The notes: a model not told the origin generated them from the letters alone. Counted from the stretch's first letter, positions 23,528 to 33,779 are shown. The stretch: 64,000 bases of DNA from Sutcliffiella horikoshii (GCF_002157855.1 NZ_CP020880.1:3410001-3474000); one strand, 5' to 3'. Translations and numbers: made by a program.

Positions 23528-25017
23528 CAATGTTCTCCCACCCCACCAGGCAACATTTTCAATAATTCTCTGCGCATTAACTTATTTGACGCATTTCTCG
23601 GCAAACGTTCTACCACATATATTTTTTTAGGTGTTTTATAACCTGCTAACTGCTCGCGCACAAATGAAAGTAAGGCTTCTTCCAAAAGCTCTTTTTCCCC
23701 ATCGGATACAACAAATGCCACTGGAACTTGTCCCCACCGATTATCCGGCATACCAGTAACCCCTGCGTCTTTTACAGAAGGGTGGGAAACAAGAATCGCT
23801 TCAATCTCTGCAGGATAGACATTCTCTCCACCTGAAATGATTAAATCACTTCGTCTGTCTACTACAAACAAAAAACCTTCCTCATCTACATAACCTAAAT
23901 CCCCTGTATACAACCATCCGTCCTGTATTGCCTCAGACGTGCTCTCTTCCCGGTTGTAATACCCGGTTGTTACGTTTGGACCTTTCACGACGATTTCCCC
24001 TGTTTCATTAGGTTCAACTTCCATTCCGTCAAGCATTATCTTCAACTGACATGGAAACAGCGCCTTCCCAGCTGAACCTACTTTCGACATGGAAAAGTCA
24101 GGAGAGAGGGTGACAATTTGTGAGCAGGTTTCCGTCATGCCATAGGTCTGGTAGACAGGAATAGATTTTCTCATGCACTCTTCCAGAACCGATTTGGGGA
24201 CTGGGCCGCCACCAACAAGCATGCATCGAAACGATGGCGGATAAGATTCTGAACCAAGTTGCTCCAACAAGCCGCTTAGCATAGTCGTCACAACCGATAC
24301 AATGCTAACTTGCCGTTCCATCAAATCCTGATGTACTGCCTCCGCTTCAAAACGCTTATGGATAATAACTCTCATCCCATAAATTACACTTCTCATTAAG
24401 ATGGACAAACCACTAATATGAAAAATAGGCACTGCCAACAGCCAGCAGTCCTCTTCATGCAACCCCATATTTAAAGCAGAGCCTGTAGCACTCCAAAAGT
24501 GATTGCCATAGGTTTGCTTTACTCCCTTAGGAAAGCCTGTAGTACCACTTGTGTACATGATGGTATCAATTTCTTCAAGTGAGAATTCTTCTACTGGAGT
24601 CAATTCACTCTCTTTTAGCTGAAGTACTTTTGAAAATGGCACGATTTTCTGAGTTCCCATAAACTCTTTACTTTCCTTCAGCCCTAGTTCTCTTTCGTCA
24701 TCGACCAAAATAAAGCGGGATGCTGCGTCTTCTACTTGATAGGACAGCTCTTTTGAAGTTAATCGTAAATTATGTAATACAGTGATCGCCCCGATATTTT
24801 TCAGCGCAAACAACAATTCTACCAGTTCCAAGCTATTGGCCATAAAGAGAGAAATCCTGTCCCCACGCTTTACTCCCAACTCTACTAACTTACCTGCCAA
24901 GTTCAATGAATTTCTGTATAACTCTAAAAAAGTAACCGATCTATCTTCCATTTCTAATGCTATACGATTAGGAGTCAAGGCAGCCCGATTCATTAAAAAG
25001 TTCGGCAATATTGTCAT
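23527..25017 (-). CDS. menE: o-Succinylbenzoate-CoA ligase
   Basis: ANL-superfamily ligase that adenylates o-succinylbenzoate and transfers it to CoA. P-loop-like motif TSGTTGFPKG, QTYGMTETC and WLYTGDLGYVDEEGF are present. ATG 25017 is preceded by GAGGAGG at 8 bases; GTG 25020 is also possible. An upstream in-frame start (25074) has no ribosome binding site. Length 496. It lies between menB and menC in the operon. Confidence 0.93.
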   Translation of the reverse strand: MTILPNFLMNRAALTPNRIALEMEDRSVTFLELYRNSLNLAGKLVELGVKRGDRISLFMANSLELVELLFALKNIGAITVLHNLRLTSKELSYQVEDAASRFILVDDERELGLKESKEFMGTQKIVPFSKVLQLKESELTPVEEFSLEEIDTIMYTSGTTGFPKGVKQTYGNHFWSATGSALNMGLHEEDCWLLAVPIFHISGLSILMRSVIYGMRVIIHKRFEAEAVHQDLMERQVSIVSVVTTMLSGLLEQLGSESYPPSFRCMLVGGGPVPKSVLEECMRKSIPVYQTYGMTETCSQIVTLSPDFSMSKVGSAGKALFPCQLKIMLDGMEVEPNETGEIVVKGPNVTTGYYNREESTSEAIQDGWLYTGDLGYVDEEGFLFVVDRRSDLIISGGENVYPAEIEAILVSHPSVKDAGVTGMPDNRWGQVPVAFVVSDGEKELLEEALLSFVREQLAGYKTPKKIYVVERLPRNASNKLMRRELLKMLPGGVGEH

Positions 25018-25114
25018 CACATAATCCTCCTCACAACCATTTTCCCATAAAAAGAAGAGCAATCCAAAAGCCAAAAGCTCTTAGATTGCCCTCCAAACAC
25101 CAAAAGTGTAATTA

Positions 25115-25936
25115 TTAAGGGAAACGAGGGAATTGTCCAAAGTCCGGCTTTCTTTTTTCTTTAAAAGCATCGCGGCCTTCTTTTGCCTCTTCCGTTGTGT
25201 AATACAATAATGTAGCGTCTCCAGCAAACTGTTGGATACCAGCCAAGCCATCTGTGTCTGCATTCATGGCAGCCTTCAAGAAACGTAGAGCAGTCGGACT
25301 GTTTTCTAACATTTCTTGACACCATTGTACTGTTTCATCTTCTAAACGCTCCAAAGGAACAACCGTGTTCACTAGCCCCATATCCAATGCTTCCTTCGCA
25401 TCGTATTGACGGCATAGGTACCAGATTTCACGCGCTTTCTTATGTCCAACGATACGCGCAAGGTATCCGGAACCGTAACCAGCATCAAAGCTTCCCACTT
25501 TAGGGCCAGTCTGTCCAAAGCGTGCATTGTCAGCAGCAATTGTTAAATCACATACTACATGCAATACATGTCCGCCACCAATTGCCCAGCCTGCAACCAT
25601 TGCTACTACTGGTTTTGGTGTTACACGGATTAGACGTTGAAGGTCAAGTACGTTCAAGCGTGGAATCTCATCTTCCCCAACATAACCGCCATGTCCGCGT
25701 ACTTTTTGGTCTCCACCGGAACAAAACGCTTTGTCTCCAGCACCAGTTAAAATAATGACGCCAACGCTAGAATCGTCACGTGCATACGCGAACGCTTCAA
25801 TTAGTTCCATTACTGTTTTCGGACGGAATGCATTATGTACTTCCGGACGGTTGATCGTAATTTTCGCGATCCCGTTATATGTTTCATATAAAATGTCTTC
25901 AAATTGTTTTGGTCCTGCTATCCATTCTCTTGCCAT
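25115..25936 (-). CDS. menB: 1,4-Dihydroxy-2-naphthoyl-CoA synthase
   Basis: Crotonase-fold enzyme that closes the naphthoate ring. Oxyanion-hole segments [14 protein letters not shown] and [20 protein letters not shown], and the catalytic region [14 protein letters not shown], are typical. Length 273 is standard. AGGAGG precedes ATG 25936. The stop is about 100 bases from the menE start, the only sizeable gap in the operon. Confidence 0.96.
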   Translation of the reverse strand: MAREWIAGPKQFEDILYETYNGIAKITINRPEVHNAFRPKTVMELIEAFAYARDDSSVGVIILTGAGDKAFCSGGDQKVRGHGGYVGEDEIPRLNVLDLQRLIRVTPKPVVAMVAGWAIGGGHVLHVVCDLTIAADNARFGQTGPKVGSFDAGYGSGYLARIVGHKKAREIWYLCRQYDAKEALDMGLVNTVVPLERLEDETVQWCQEMLENSPTALRFLKAAMNADTDGLAGIQQFAGDATLLYYTTEEAKEGRDAFKEKRKPDFGQFPRFP

Positions 25937-25960
25937 GTTTTATTTCCTCCCTAACATAAA

Positions 25961-26773
25961 TTAGTTCGATAAAAACTCACTTACTATTTTACCAAACTTT
26001 CGCGGTTGTTCCACATGAATTGCATGTCCAGCACCATTTATTTTGAAAAAACCCGATTTTTCTATCCTTTTTTTCATTTCCTGAGCAATAAAGACAAACT
26101 TTTCATCCCATTCCCCTGCGGCCAAAAGTACAGGACATTCGATTTTATCAAGGTAACTCCAATTGGAATGTTGTACTCCTGTCCCAAGACCACGCAAGCT
26201 ATTGGCAAGTCCCACAGGTGAGTTATTCAATCGTTGCTGATAAATATACTCTTGTTTTACTGCAGTCAATGATTTTTGTGATTGAAAAAGAGGGATGTCT
26301 GTCCAAAAATCAACGAAGGATTTCACCCCGTCTTTTTCAATTCTCTCTGCAAGCTTTTCATCCGCTTCTTTCCTTGCGCTCCTGTCCTCCATCTTTTCCA
26401 GGCCAGGAGACGCACTTTCTAGCACTAATTTCGATACCAGCTCGGGATAGGCAACCGCAAAAGAAAGCGCCACCCTTCCTCCCATAGAATATCCATAGAT
26501 AGATACCGAAGAAATACTTAATCTATCCAAAATAGATTTCAAGTCAACAAGCATCTTTTCCATTTTATAGCGCTCATGGTGAGCCGGTGCATCAGTTTTT
26601 CCATGCCCAAGCTGATCTACCAATATAAAAGTATAGTCTTCCCTATTTTCAAAACCTTCTATTACGTCTTGAAAACTTCTTCCGTTTCCAGTAAAACCGT
26701 GCAGCATAAGAACATGGTGGGGACCATCACCGATTTTCTCTACATGATAGTATACCCCGTTAATCTCCATCAT
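25961..26773 (-). CDS. menH: SHCHC synthase, alpha/beta hydrolase (MenH, YtxM-like)
   Basis: Alpha/beta-hydrolase that eliminates pyruvate from SEPHCHC. The nucleophile elbow GYSMGGRVAL carries the catalytic Ser, and MLHGFTGNGRSFQ gives the oxyanion loop; Asp and His (GAGHAIHVEQP) complete the triad. ATG 26773 overlaps the menD stop (ATGA) and has GGAG 8 bases upstream; an in-frame start at 26821 lies inside menD. Length 270. Confidence 0.9.
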   Translation of the reverse strand: MMEINGVYYHVEKIGDGPHHVLMLHGFTGNGRSFQDVIEGFENREDYTFILVDQLGHGKTDAPAHHERYKMEKMLVDLKSILDRLSISSVSIYGYSMGGRVALSFAVAYPELVSKLVLESASPGLEKMEDRSARKEADEKLAERIEKDGVKSFVDFWTDIPLFQSQKSLTAVKQEYIYQQRLNNSPVGLANSLRGLGTGVQHSNWSYLDKIECPVLLAAGEWDEKFVFIAQEMKKRIEKSGFFKINGAGHAIHVEQPRKFGKIVSEFLSN

Positions 26774-28533
26774 TCTTCTTTCTCCATGATCGAAATCATT
26801 TCCTGGGAAACATTTTTCCACAATTTCCGATGAATGTCTTCATTCTCTGCACGATTTGTCGGAACTTCAATTACTTTTAAGCCTTTATTGTTAATGGAAT
26901 ATGATACTGCCTTTTGGAAAGAAGGCCAATCTTCCGCTCTCATGTAATCGCCTTCGTATAATTTTACCGCATGTTCAAAATTCATACCTGTCGGAGTGCC
27001 AAACAACGCTTCAAAATGCTTTTCCACTTTTGACTGCGGAAGGAAAGAGAAGATCCCCCCACCATTATTATTTACAAGCACAATGGTAATATTGAGCTTT
27101 AGTAGCTTAGCGGCAAGCAGGCCGTTCATATCATGATAGAAAGATAAATCGCCAATAACTAGTACCAGGTTTTCGTAAGCGTTACTTGCTGCAAGTGCAG
27201 TGGAAACTACACCATCGATCCCATTGGCTCCCCTGTTGGCAAGCACAGTAAGTTTTTTATCTTCTTTATATAAAAAGGTATCCACATCACGAATAGGCAT
27301 ACTGTTTCCAACAAAAATGGCCGAACTATCAGGCAACATTGCTTGAAGTTCTGAAATAATTCTTCCCTCGAACATCCCGCTTTCCATCTGTTCTTCGGAA
27401 AGTATCTTTTTTGTCACGTCATTTAACGATTTGATACCATCTACCCATTCAAAGGCATCTCGTGCTGTTAAACTCTCCAATACCTTATGGCAGAAAAGCG
27501 TTTCTTCGGCATGAACCATATAACTTGCTTGCAGGGTTGGATCTCTCCACCCACCGTCTCCGTCCACGACAATCTGTATTGCATTACTAGACTTGCTTAT
27601 GTATTGCATCAAAGATTTTGATACTGGCATTGCCCCAAAACGGATAATGATCTCTGGTTCGAGGTTCTTTTTCACTTCATCTGAACGCAAAAAAGCATCA
27701 TAGCCTTCTATTACGAAGTCTTTTTCATGCGTTCCCGTTCTTAACCCTGATAATGGATCGGCGAAAATTGGATATTGCAAGGTTTGTGAGAGTTCCGTAA
27801 TCGCACTAGAAAATGCTTCAATTTTTGACTGTGCCATCTCTCCACAAACAATAACTCCTTTTTTTCGTTCGCTCATGAGCATGGCAAAAAAACGAGCCTG
27901 ATTATCAGAAATGGAATAATCTCCTACATTCACCTCTACGATTGATTCATTACTTTCTTTGTATTTGGACCAAAGGTCATCTGCTTCAAGGTCTGGAATC
28001 AAAGGTTCACGTAAAGGGAAATTAAGGTGTACTGGTCCTTTAGGAGCGCTAAGGGAAGTACCCGCAGCTCGAGCCGCCATCGTCCGCGCGTAGCGGATCA
28101 TGCTGCTCGTATCTTCTGGCAGGGACATCTCAACAAACCATTTCACATAGTCCCCATACATTTTCAATTGATCGATCGCCTGCGGTGCACCAACATCACG
28201 TAGCTCATGAGGGCGGTCTGCTGTTAAGACAATAATTGGAATTCTGGATTGATGAGCTTCCACAATGGCAGGATAATAATTGGTTGCTGCAGTACCTGAC
28301 GTACAAAGAATGGCAACTGGTTTATTCTTTGTCTTTGCGAGGCCTAGTGCATAAAAAGCCGCAGATCGCTCATCAATTAGAACCGTAATATTGACCTTTG
28401 GATGTTCCGCCAAAAGAAGGGCAATTGGAGTGGAACGAGAACCTGGGCTTATTACAGCGTCCTCCAGCCCACTTTTTACTAATTCATCTACAAATGCTGC
28501 AAGGTAATAGGTCATGTCATTCGTTGAATTCAT
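26770..28533 (-). CDS. menD: SEPHCHC synthase
   Basis: Thiamine-diphosphate enzyme that joins isochorismate and 2-oxoglutarate. N-terminal DAVISPGSRSTPIALL and C-terminal ThDP motif with VIGDLSFYHDMNGLLAA and VNNNGGGIFSFLPQ are characteristic. Length 587. Its ATG overlaps the menF stop by four bases (ATGA), implying translational coupling. Confidence 0.95.
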   Translation of the reverse strand: MNSTNDMTYYLAAFVDELVKSGLEDAVISPGSRSTPIALLLAEHPKVNITVLIDERSAAFYALGLAKTKNKPVAILCTSGTAATNYYPAIVEAHQSRIPIIVLTADRPHELRDVGAPQAIDQLKMYGDYVKWFVEMSLPEDTSSMIRYARTMAARAAGTSLSAPKGPVHLNFPLREPLIPDLEADDLWSKYKESNESIVEVNVGDYSISDNQARFFAMLMSERKKGVIVCGEMAQSKIEAFSSAITELSQTLQYPIFADPLSGLRTGTHEKDFVIEGYDAFLRSDEVKKNLEPEIIIRFGAMPVSKSLMQYISKSSNAIQIVVDGDGGWRDPTLQASYMVHAEETLFCHKVLESLTARDAFEWVDGIKSLNDVTKKILSEEQMESGMFEGRIISELQAMLPDSSAIFVGNSMPIRDVDTFLYKEDKKLTVLANRGANGIDGVVSTALAASNAYENLVLVIGDLSFYHDMNGLLAAKLLKLNITIVLVNNNGGGIFSFLPQSKVEKHFEALFGTPTGMNFEHAVKLYEGDYMRAEDWPSFQKAVSYSINNKGLKVIEVPTNRAENEDIHRKLWKNVSQEMISIMEKEE

Positions 28534-29924
28534 TGTGTCAAGTTGCCCCCTAGTGCTGATAACATTGGACGGAATTTGATCTGTGTCTCTTGATATTCGC
28601 TTTCCGGGTCAGAATCGCCAACAATTCCACATCCAGCAAACAAGGATGCTTCTCTTTCCTGAAGCAAACCCGAACGAATAGCGACCACAAATTCTCCATC
28701 TTCTTTCCAGTCCATCCAGCCAAGCGGTCCTGCATACCAACCTCTATCAAGTCTTTCCACTTCTCTTATTGTTTGAAGGGAAATCTCTTGCGGAAATCCA
28801 CCTAATGCCGGTGTTGGATGAAGTAGTTTTATTAGACCTGAAAGGCTGCAGCCATCGTTAGATTCCGCCGTTACAGGCGTGTGTAAATGCTGGATATGTT
28901 TCATTTTGTAAAGATTTGGTTCCGATGGTGTACGCACATTTTCACAAACCTTCTCTAACGAAGCACGTATCATTTGCACTACAAGGTCATGTTCATGCAT
29001 GTTTTTCTCATCCGTAAGTAAAGCGCTGCCTAGTTGTGCATCTTCTTCCACCGATTCCCCTCTGGCAATCGATCCTGCTAAACACATGGACTGAACCTTG
29101 TTGCCCTGTTTCTTCACCAACTGTTCTGGTGTCGCACCAAGGAAGCAATCGGTCCCTCTTTCCACCGTAAATAAGTAACTGTTTGCTTGCTCTTCCATCA
29201 GGTTTTCCAATACCGGGGTAACGTTTACCTTATCTTGGAAAAGGACTCGCAATTCTCTTGCAAGTACGACTTTATCCATCTGCCCGTCTGATATTTTCTC
29301 CGTCACTTTAGAAATGGACTCTTTCCACTCCATTGGATCCATTTCAAGACACTTTACAATGGAAGTCGTGTTGACATGCTTAATAGAAGAGCGATTTAAC
29401 AGCTCCTCTTCTTGCATAACCAATTCTTTCAGTACACTTTCATCACAATCACTTAAATAATTGATGGTAATATAGGTGTTTCCTTCTACTTTTGTAAGCA
29501 TAAAGGTTGGTAATATAAATAACGCGTCTGCAAATTGGTCCCATAGTTTTGTTTTATCCTTTTTTGGATCAAAGGAAAAGCCTCCATACATAACAGGACC
29601 AATCGAATGTGTATCTTCGTTGCAAATTGCCTGCCGGATAAAACGCTTCCATTGTGTTTCAATGGCATGATACCTGTCATCTTCTCCATCTGCAGTGAAT
29701 TCCGCTGTCACACCTGCACCGACCATCATATGCGAATGATCAGGGTTTGACCAAAAGAACCTTTGTCCTTCAAAGAATTGCTCACTTTTCTGAAAAAAAT
29801 GCAAGGGATCTTGCTGTTCTATTTTTTTAGTATAACTAATTAAGACCGACTGGTTTATCGAGGCCGCTTTTACTTTCGCTTCCTCCCATAAACTCACTAT
29901 ATGATGAAATGGTATTGTAATCAT
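28530..29924 (-). CDS. menF: Isochorismate synthase
   Basis: First committed menaquinone enzyme, converting chorismate to isochorismate with Mg. The chorismate-binding domain shows KVVLARELRV, FLGATPEQLVKK, CLAGSIARG, the HLHTPV catalytic His region and GGFPQE. ATG 29924 has GGGGAG 6-7 bases upstream; an in-frame start at 29996 has none. Length 464. It leads menFDHBEC and diverges from menA. Confidence 0.93.
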   Translation of the reverse strand: MITIPFHHIVSLWEEAKVKAASINQSVLISYTKKIEQQDPLHFFQKSEQFFEGQRFFWSNPDHSHMMVGAGVTAEFTADGEDDRYHAIETQWKRFIRQAICNEDTHSIGPVMYGGFSFDPKKDKTKLWDQFADALFILPTFMLTKVEGNTYITINYLSDCDESVLKELVMQEEELLNRSSIKHVNTTSIVKCLEMDPMEWKESISKVTEKISDGQMDKVVLARELRVLFQDKVNVTPVLENLMEEQANSYLFTVERGTDCFLGATPEQLVKKQGNKVQSMCLAGSIARGESVEEDAQLGSALLTDEKNMHEHDLVVQMIRASLEKVCENVRTPSEPNLYKMKHIQHLHTPVTAESNDGCSLSGLIKLLHPTPALGGFPQEISLQTIREVERLDRGWYAGPLGWMDWKEDGEFVVAIRSGLLQEREASLFAGCGIVGDSDPESEYQETQIKFRPMLSALGGNLTQ

Positions 29925-30092
29925 GTAAGACTCCCCCCGAGGCCTTGTTACCGCAAGACTTTGTCTCGAAATTGCTTCCTTAAAGATACACCTCAAAACC
30001 TTTTTATGTCAACAAAATGAGCCGTTTTCTTTCGTGTTTCTTCCTTATAATAGATACATGTAAAATCTTCCTGTATTTCTTCTGAAAAACCG

Positions 30093-30121
30093 TTGACACC
30101 TTTTGTCCCTTTACATACACT
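30093..30121 (+). promoter_or_regulatory. Sigma-A-type promoter candidate for menA
   Basis: TTGACA at 30093-30098, a 17-base spacer and TACACT at 30116-30121. The menA start codon is 66 bases downstream. Confidence 0.6.
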
Positions 30122-30187
30122 TATATTGTATTTATAATATATTGTTTTCGTTTTTTATTTTGCCATAATAGATGGAGGGGTCACATA

Positions 30188-31126
30188 ATGCAACCTCAGA
30201 CAATTCAAACAGAGACAAGCTTTCAAGCACCTACAGAAAAAAGATGGAAGGTATGGTGGAACCTGCTGCGTCCACATACTTTAACTGCGGCGTTTGTTCC
30301 TGTATTTATCGGAACAGCACTTGCTCTTTATGACACCAGCATTGATTGGCCTTTATTTTTTGCCATGTTACTGGCCAGCCTGTTAATACAGGCAGCGACT
30401 AATATGATCAATGAGTATTACGATTATAAAAAGGGACTCGATAATGAACATTCAGTAGGTATCGGCGGTGCCATTGTAAGGCACGGGGTAAAACCATCCA
30501 CCGTCCTTCAACTCGCATTCGCGTTCTTCGGCATCGCTACATTACTTGGCGTGTATATTTGCATGAATAGCACATGGTGGTTGGCCGCCATCGGAACCGC
30601 TTGTATGGCAGCAGGTTATTTCTACACAGGAGGCCCCTACCCTATTGCATATACCCCATTCGGAGAAATTGTAGCAGGATTTTTCATGGGATTTGTTATT
30701 ATTCTTATTTCTTTCTACATCCAGACAGGCACCATTTCAGATACTGCGATGTTAATTTCCATCCCGGTCTCCATTCTTGTCGGAGCCATTTTGTTAGCAA
30801 ATAACATTCGCGATATTGTCGGTGACGAAGAGAATGGCCGAAAAACAGTAGCGATTTTACTTGGCAGAAAGAATGCCATCCTGCTACTAGCTGTCATGTT
30901 TATTGTGTCTTATGCACTTATTGTACTCTTTATTTCACTCGGTTACGCGTCATTTTGGTTATTATTAGTTTTCTTATCTGTTGCTAAGCCACTTTCTGCT
31001 ATTAAAGGTTTCACAAACAATAACAGCAATGTGACGATGATGCCGGCAATGGTGGCAACCGCAAAAACGAATACTATTTTTGGCTTTTTGCTTGGAATCG
31101 GACTTGTGATTGGTTACTTTGTATAA
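30188..31126 (+). CDS. menA: 1,4-Dihydroxy-2-naphthoate polyprenyltransferase
   Basis: UbiA-family membrane enzyme that attaches the isoprenoid chain to DHNA, the membrane step of menaquinone synthesis. The first Asp-rich motif appears as NMINEYYDYKKGLD, the second as NNIRDIVGDEENGRKT. About eight to nine membrane segments in 312 residues. GGAGGGG precedes ATG 30188. It is monocistronic, with a terminator directly behind. Confidence 0.95.
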   Translation: MQPQTIQTETSFQAPTEKRWKVWWNLLRPHTLTAAFVPVFIGTALALYDTSIDWPLFFAMLLASLLIQAATNMINEYYDYKKGLDNEHSVGIGGAIVRHGVKPSTVLQLAFAFFGIATLLGVYICMNSTWWLAAIGTACMAAGYFYTGGPYPIAYTPFGEIVAGFFMGFVIILISFYIQTGTISDTAMLISIPVSILVGAILLANNIRDIVGDEENGRKTVAILLGRKNAILLLAVMFIVSYALIVLFISLGYASFWLLLVFLSVAKPLSAIKGFTNNNSNVTMMPAMVATAKTNTIFGFLLGIGLVIGYFV

Positions 31127-31134
31127 GTTTTAAA

Positions 31135-31168
31135 AACTGACTCTAATGATGGAGTCAGTTTTTTTAAT
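31135..31168 (+). terminator. Terminator of menA
   Basis: ACTGACTC pairs with GAGTCAGT, followed by seven T. Confidence 0.9.
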
Positions 31169-31237
31169 TGGCAATCATGATTTTTAGAATGAACGCTCAT
31201 AATACAAATAGACAGGATTTGAAAGGAGTCTATCTGT

Positions 31238-31981
31238 ATGTTATCCCCTGATAAAATAAATCAGTTAAAACAACAACTAGAAGATACAAAGCAAACACTT
31301 CAAGCCCACTTGGACCAGAATGATCATTACCAGATGGAGCAGGAACATCCATATGAAACAGTAAGTGAACTCTCTGCTTACGATAACCACCCAGGTGATC
31401 TTGGAACCGAATTATACGAAAGAGAAAAAGACTTAGCATTAAATGAACATGCCGAAAAAGAAATGAAAGACATCAATCATGCACTTCAAGCCATGGCATC
31501 TGGCACGTATGGAGTATGTGAGGTTTGTGGAAGAGAAATAGACGAAGAGCGTCTTGATGCTATTCCGACCACCACCTATTGTAAGGAGCACAGTCCAGAT
31601 CAGGTTGTTTCTCATGACCGGCCTGTAGAAGAAAAAGTATTGATGCCTCCTTATGGACGATTTGAATACGATGAATCAGAAGGCGTGGCATTTGACGCGG
31701 AAGACACTTGGCAAATTGTTCAAAGATATGGAACGTCTGAGAGCCCTTCCGACTTTTCAGATGATGTGGAGAATTACGACCGCACTTATGTGGAAAGCGA
31801 AGAGAATGAAGGCTATGTAGAGGATTACGAAAACTTTGTAGGAACAGATATGTATGGTCAAAATGTTACCGTATACCCGTCCATAAAACATGAGGCCTAT
31901 GAAGATGCCCTTGATGAGGAAGGCATTATGACTTCCTTCGGTGACTTACATGGGTATGAGAAAGATCCTTATACAGAGTGA
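31238..31981 (+). CDS. yteA: YteA-like protein with TraR/DksA-type zinc finger
   Basis: 247-residue cytoplasmic protein. N-terminal coiled-coil (about residues 1-85, Gln/Glu/Leu-rich), then a DksA/TraR zinc finger CEVCGREIDEERLDAIPTTT ending in YCKEH, so three Cys and a His are available; the acidic C-terminal half is of unknown fold. B. subtilis YteA at this position belongs to the same family. GGAG lies about 8-11 bases upstream of ATG 31238. Action on RNA polymerase, as for DksA, is only a family inference. Confidence 0.85.
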   Translation: MLSPDKINQLKQQLEDTKQTLQAHLDQNDHYQMEQEHPYETVSELSAYDNHPGDLGTELYEREKDLALNEHAEKEMKDINHALQAMASGTYGVCEVCGREIDEERLDAIPTTTYCKEHSPDQVVSHDRPVEEKVLMPPYGRFEYDESEGVAFDAEDTWQIVQRYGTSESPSDFSDDVENYDRTYVESEENEGYVEDYENFVGTDMYGQNVTVYPSIKHEAYEDALDEEGIMTSFGDLHGYEKDPYTE

Positions 31982-31987
31982 ATTTAA

Positions 31988-32030
31988 AAAAGAAGCCTTA
32001 ACGTAAGTTAGCGTTAAGGCTTCTTTTTTT
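31988..32030. terminator. Terminator of yteA
   Basis: AAGAAGCCTTAACG pairs with CGTTAAGGCTTCTT, followed by TTTTTT. It may also serve the convergent gene, whose last bases it touches. Confidence 0.9.
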
Positions 32031-32454
32031 ATTGGGAGGGATACATTTCTTGCAAAAAGGTCACAGACTGACTGATTAAATCCTTTAGTACCTCCACGTC
32101 AATATCCGCCACTTTATTTATGTACACACATGCCTTCCCTGTCGTATGCTTTCCAAACTTTTGCAGCAGTTCTTCCCTTTTTGAATCACCTGTTGCAAAA
32201 TATAAGCTTATTTTCGCCTTCCTTGGAGAAAACCCGACAAGCATGAAATCCCCTTCATGGCCTGTTGGATATTTATAGTGATAAGAACCGAACCCGATAA
32301 TGCTTGGCCCCCACATTTTTGCCTCATAACCTGTTGTTTCGGTGAAAATTTCTAACAGCCGATAAGCGTCCTCCCGCTTTTTTGGACTTTCCACCGTCTC
32401 AATAAATTCAATGACACTATTGTCCGTTTCTTTTGTCTTTAGTTCATAGCCCAT
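32029..32454 (-). CDS. DUF1801 protein
   Basis: 141-residue cytoplasmic protein of the YdhG/DUF1801 fold: helix with ETVESPKKREDAYRLLE, then MWGPSIIGFGSYHYKYPTGH and AKISLYFATGD, the usual core. Members include putative frataxin-like or unclassified proteins; function unknown. ATG 32454 is preceded by a GGGAGGGG region. No operon partner; divergent from the lipase gene. Confidence 0.85.
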   Translation of the reverse strand: MGYELKTKETDNSVIEFIETVESPKKREDAYRLLEIFTETTGYEAKMWGPSIIGFGSYHYKYPTGHEGDFMLVGFSPRKAKISLYFATGDSKREELLQKFGKHTTGKACVYINKVADIDVEVLKDLISQSVTFLQEMYPSQ

Positions 32455-32616
32455 ATTGAATTAACCCCTCCCTTCCAAAATATCATCTTTAATTAATTCC
32501 ACATCTCTACTTGTTTCCCTTTCCTTTTTATCCAAATTAGCACCACTTTCTTGCTGAGTCCATACATTATCTTAGGTCTTTATCACGATTTATCATTTAA
32601 GTGAGGGATATGATAT

Positions 32617-33354
32617 ATGTACACTAGAGATATTTTCTCCAAAGATTGGGCAGTTTTCCTAGCAGAATGCTGTCGGCTCGCATATGATCAGTATCATCAA
32701 AATGGCATTTTTTCTATACCTGAGGGCTTTAATTTGGTAAAAGAATTCAAAGGTGTATCTTTTCATAGCCTCGAATGGTTCGGATTTATTTTAGAATCAG
32801 AGGATGCGATTATCGTTACTTTCCGCGGCACCCAAACAGATCCCGACTGGATTTCTGACGCGGAAATCTTCCAACAGCCTTTTCCTTATTGTGACAGAGG
32901 TAACTCAATCCTTGTACACGGTGGTTTCCTTTCGGTTTATGAGTCCATGAGAGAAGAGTTGTTGAAGTGCCTCGACAATGAACTATTCATCACCAAAACG
33001 TTATTCATCTCCGGTCATAGTCTCGGGGGAGCATTGGCTGCTTTATTTTCACTTGATTGTGCTATCCATACAAAATTTAGCTCGATATATATGTATAGTT
33101 ATGGTGCACCTCGTGTTGGGAATGAAGCTTTTGCAAAACTGTACAATGAGTCTGTCCCGGGTTCTATCCGATTTGTTAACCTTGCTGACCTCGTCCCTTT
33201 TGTACCACCAACAAAAGTCGTAGCACCCATAAGCAAAAGAACCTGGCACTATAAACACACCATGACCCCCTACCGCTTCCTACTAACAGAAGGCTCCATC
33301 ATCAAAAACCACAGCATCGAAACATACATCAAAGCAATGAGGGAGAAGTTTTGA
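32617..33354 (+). CDS. Class 3 lipase-family hydrolase
   Basis: 245-residue alpha/beta hydrolase of the Lipase_3 family. The nucleophile elbow is GHSLGGALAAL, preceded by TFRGTQ (oxyanion region). A catalytic Asp is likely in NLADLVPFVPP and His in the C-terminal WHYKHT or KNHSIE segment. No signal peptide is visible, so it is predicted cytoplasmic or exported by another route. ATG 32617 has GTGAGGGA upstream, a moderate site. Confidence 0.85.
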   Translation: MYTRDIFSKDWAVFLAECCRLAYDQYHQNGIFSIPEGFNLVKEFKGVSFHSLEWFGFILESEDAIIVTFRGTQTDPDWISDAEIFQQPFPYCDRGNSILVHGGFLSVYESMREELLKCLDNELFITKTLFISGHSLGGALAALFSLDCAIHTKFSSIYMYSYGAPRVGNEAFAKLYNESVPGSIRFVNLADLVPFVPPTKVVAPISKRTWHYKHTMTPYRFLLTEGSIIKNHSIETYIKAMREKF

Positions 33355-33365
33355 AACGAAAAAAA

Positions 33366-33393
33366 ACCGTGCAATAAATGCTCGGTCCTTTTT
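33366..33393 (+). terminator. Terminator after the lipase gene
   Basis: ACCGTGC pairs with GCTCGGT with one mismatch and is followed by CCTTTTT. Confidence 0.6.
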
Positions 33394-33403
33394 AAAACTA
33401 TAG

Positions 33404-33744
33404 TTAATTGGTAAATCGCCGCTGTTCCTTTCCGCAAATGGCTTCGCTTTCCTAGGGGCGCTGCTGGAGCCTCCTCGGCTTCGCCTGCGGGGTCTCCACC
33501 TAGCGCTATCTCCCTCAGGAGTCTTCGCCATTTGCTCCAATCCATAGCTAGAAATTACGAGAACGAAAAGTTTACAGTTAACTCTTTCGATTTGTTGATT
33601 CTTAGTAATTGAAACCACCTTGTTGATTGAAGTGGAAGGCGCGCAGACGCCCTCGGGAGGAAGGGACAGGTGAGACCCCTTAAGCGTTGTGAGGACGCTC
33701 ACGGACCGCCCGCAGGCAAGCGAAGCGCCTGGAACGGAAATCAA
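33404..33744. repeat. Large two-armed structured repeat, copy 2
   Basis: Second copy of the element at 17649-18003. Arm A (about 33412-33544) is almost identical to arm A of copy 1. Arm B (33623-33744) diverges in the middle yet keeps base pairing. The spacer keeps the AGCTAGAAATTAC start and differs after it. Again it lies between convergent genes, 11 bases behind a terminator. Arg/Ala-rich open frames here are not counted as genes for the same reasons as in copy 1. Confidence 0.85.
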
Positions 33745-33779
33745 CAGTTGATACACTCTCTTATCTTTTCCTCTTGTGC

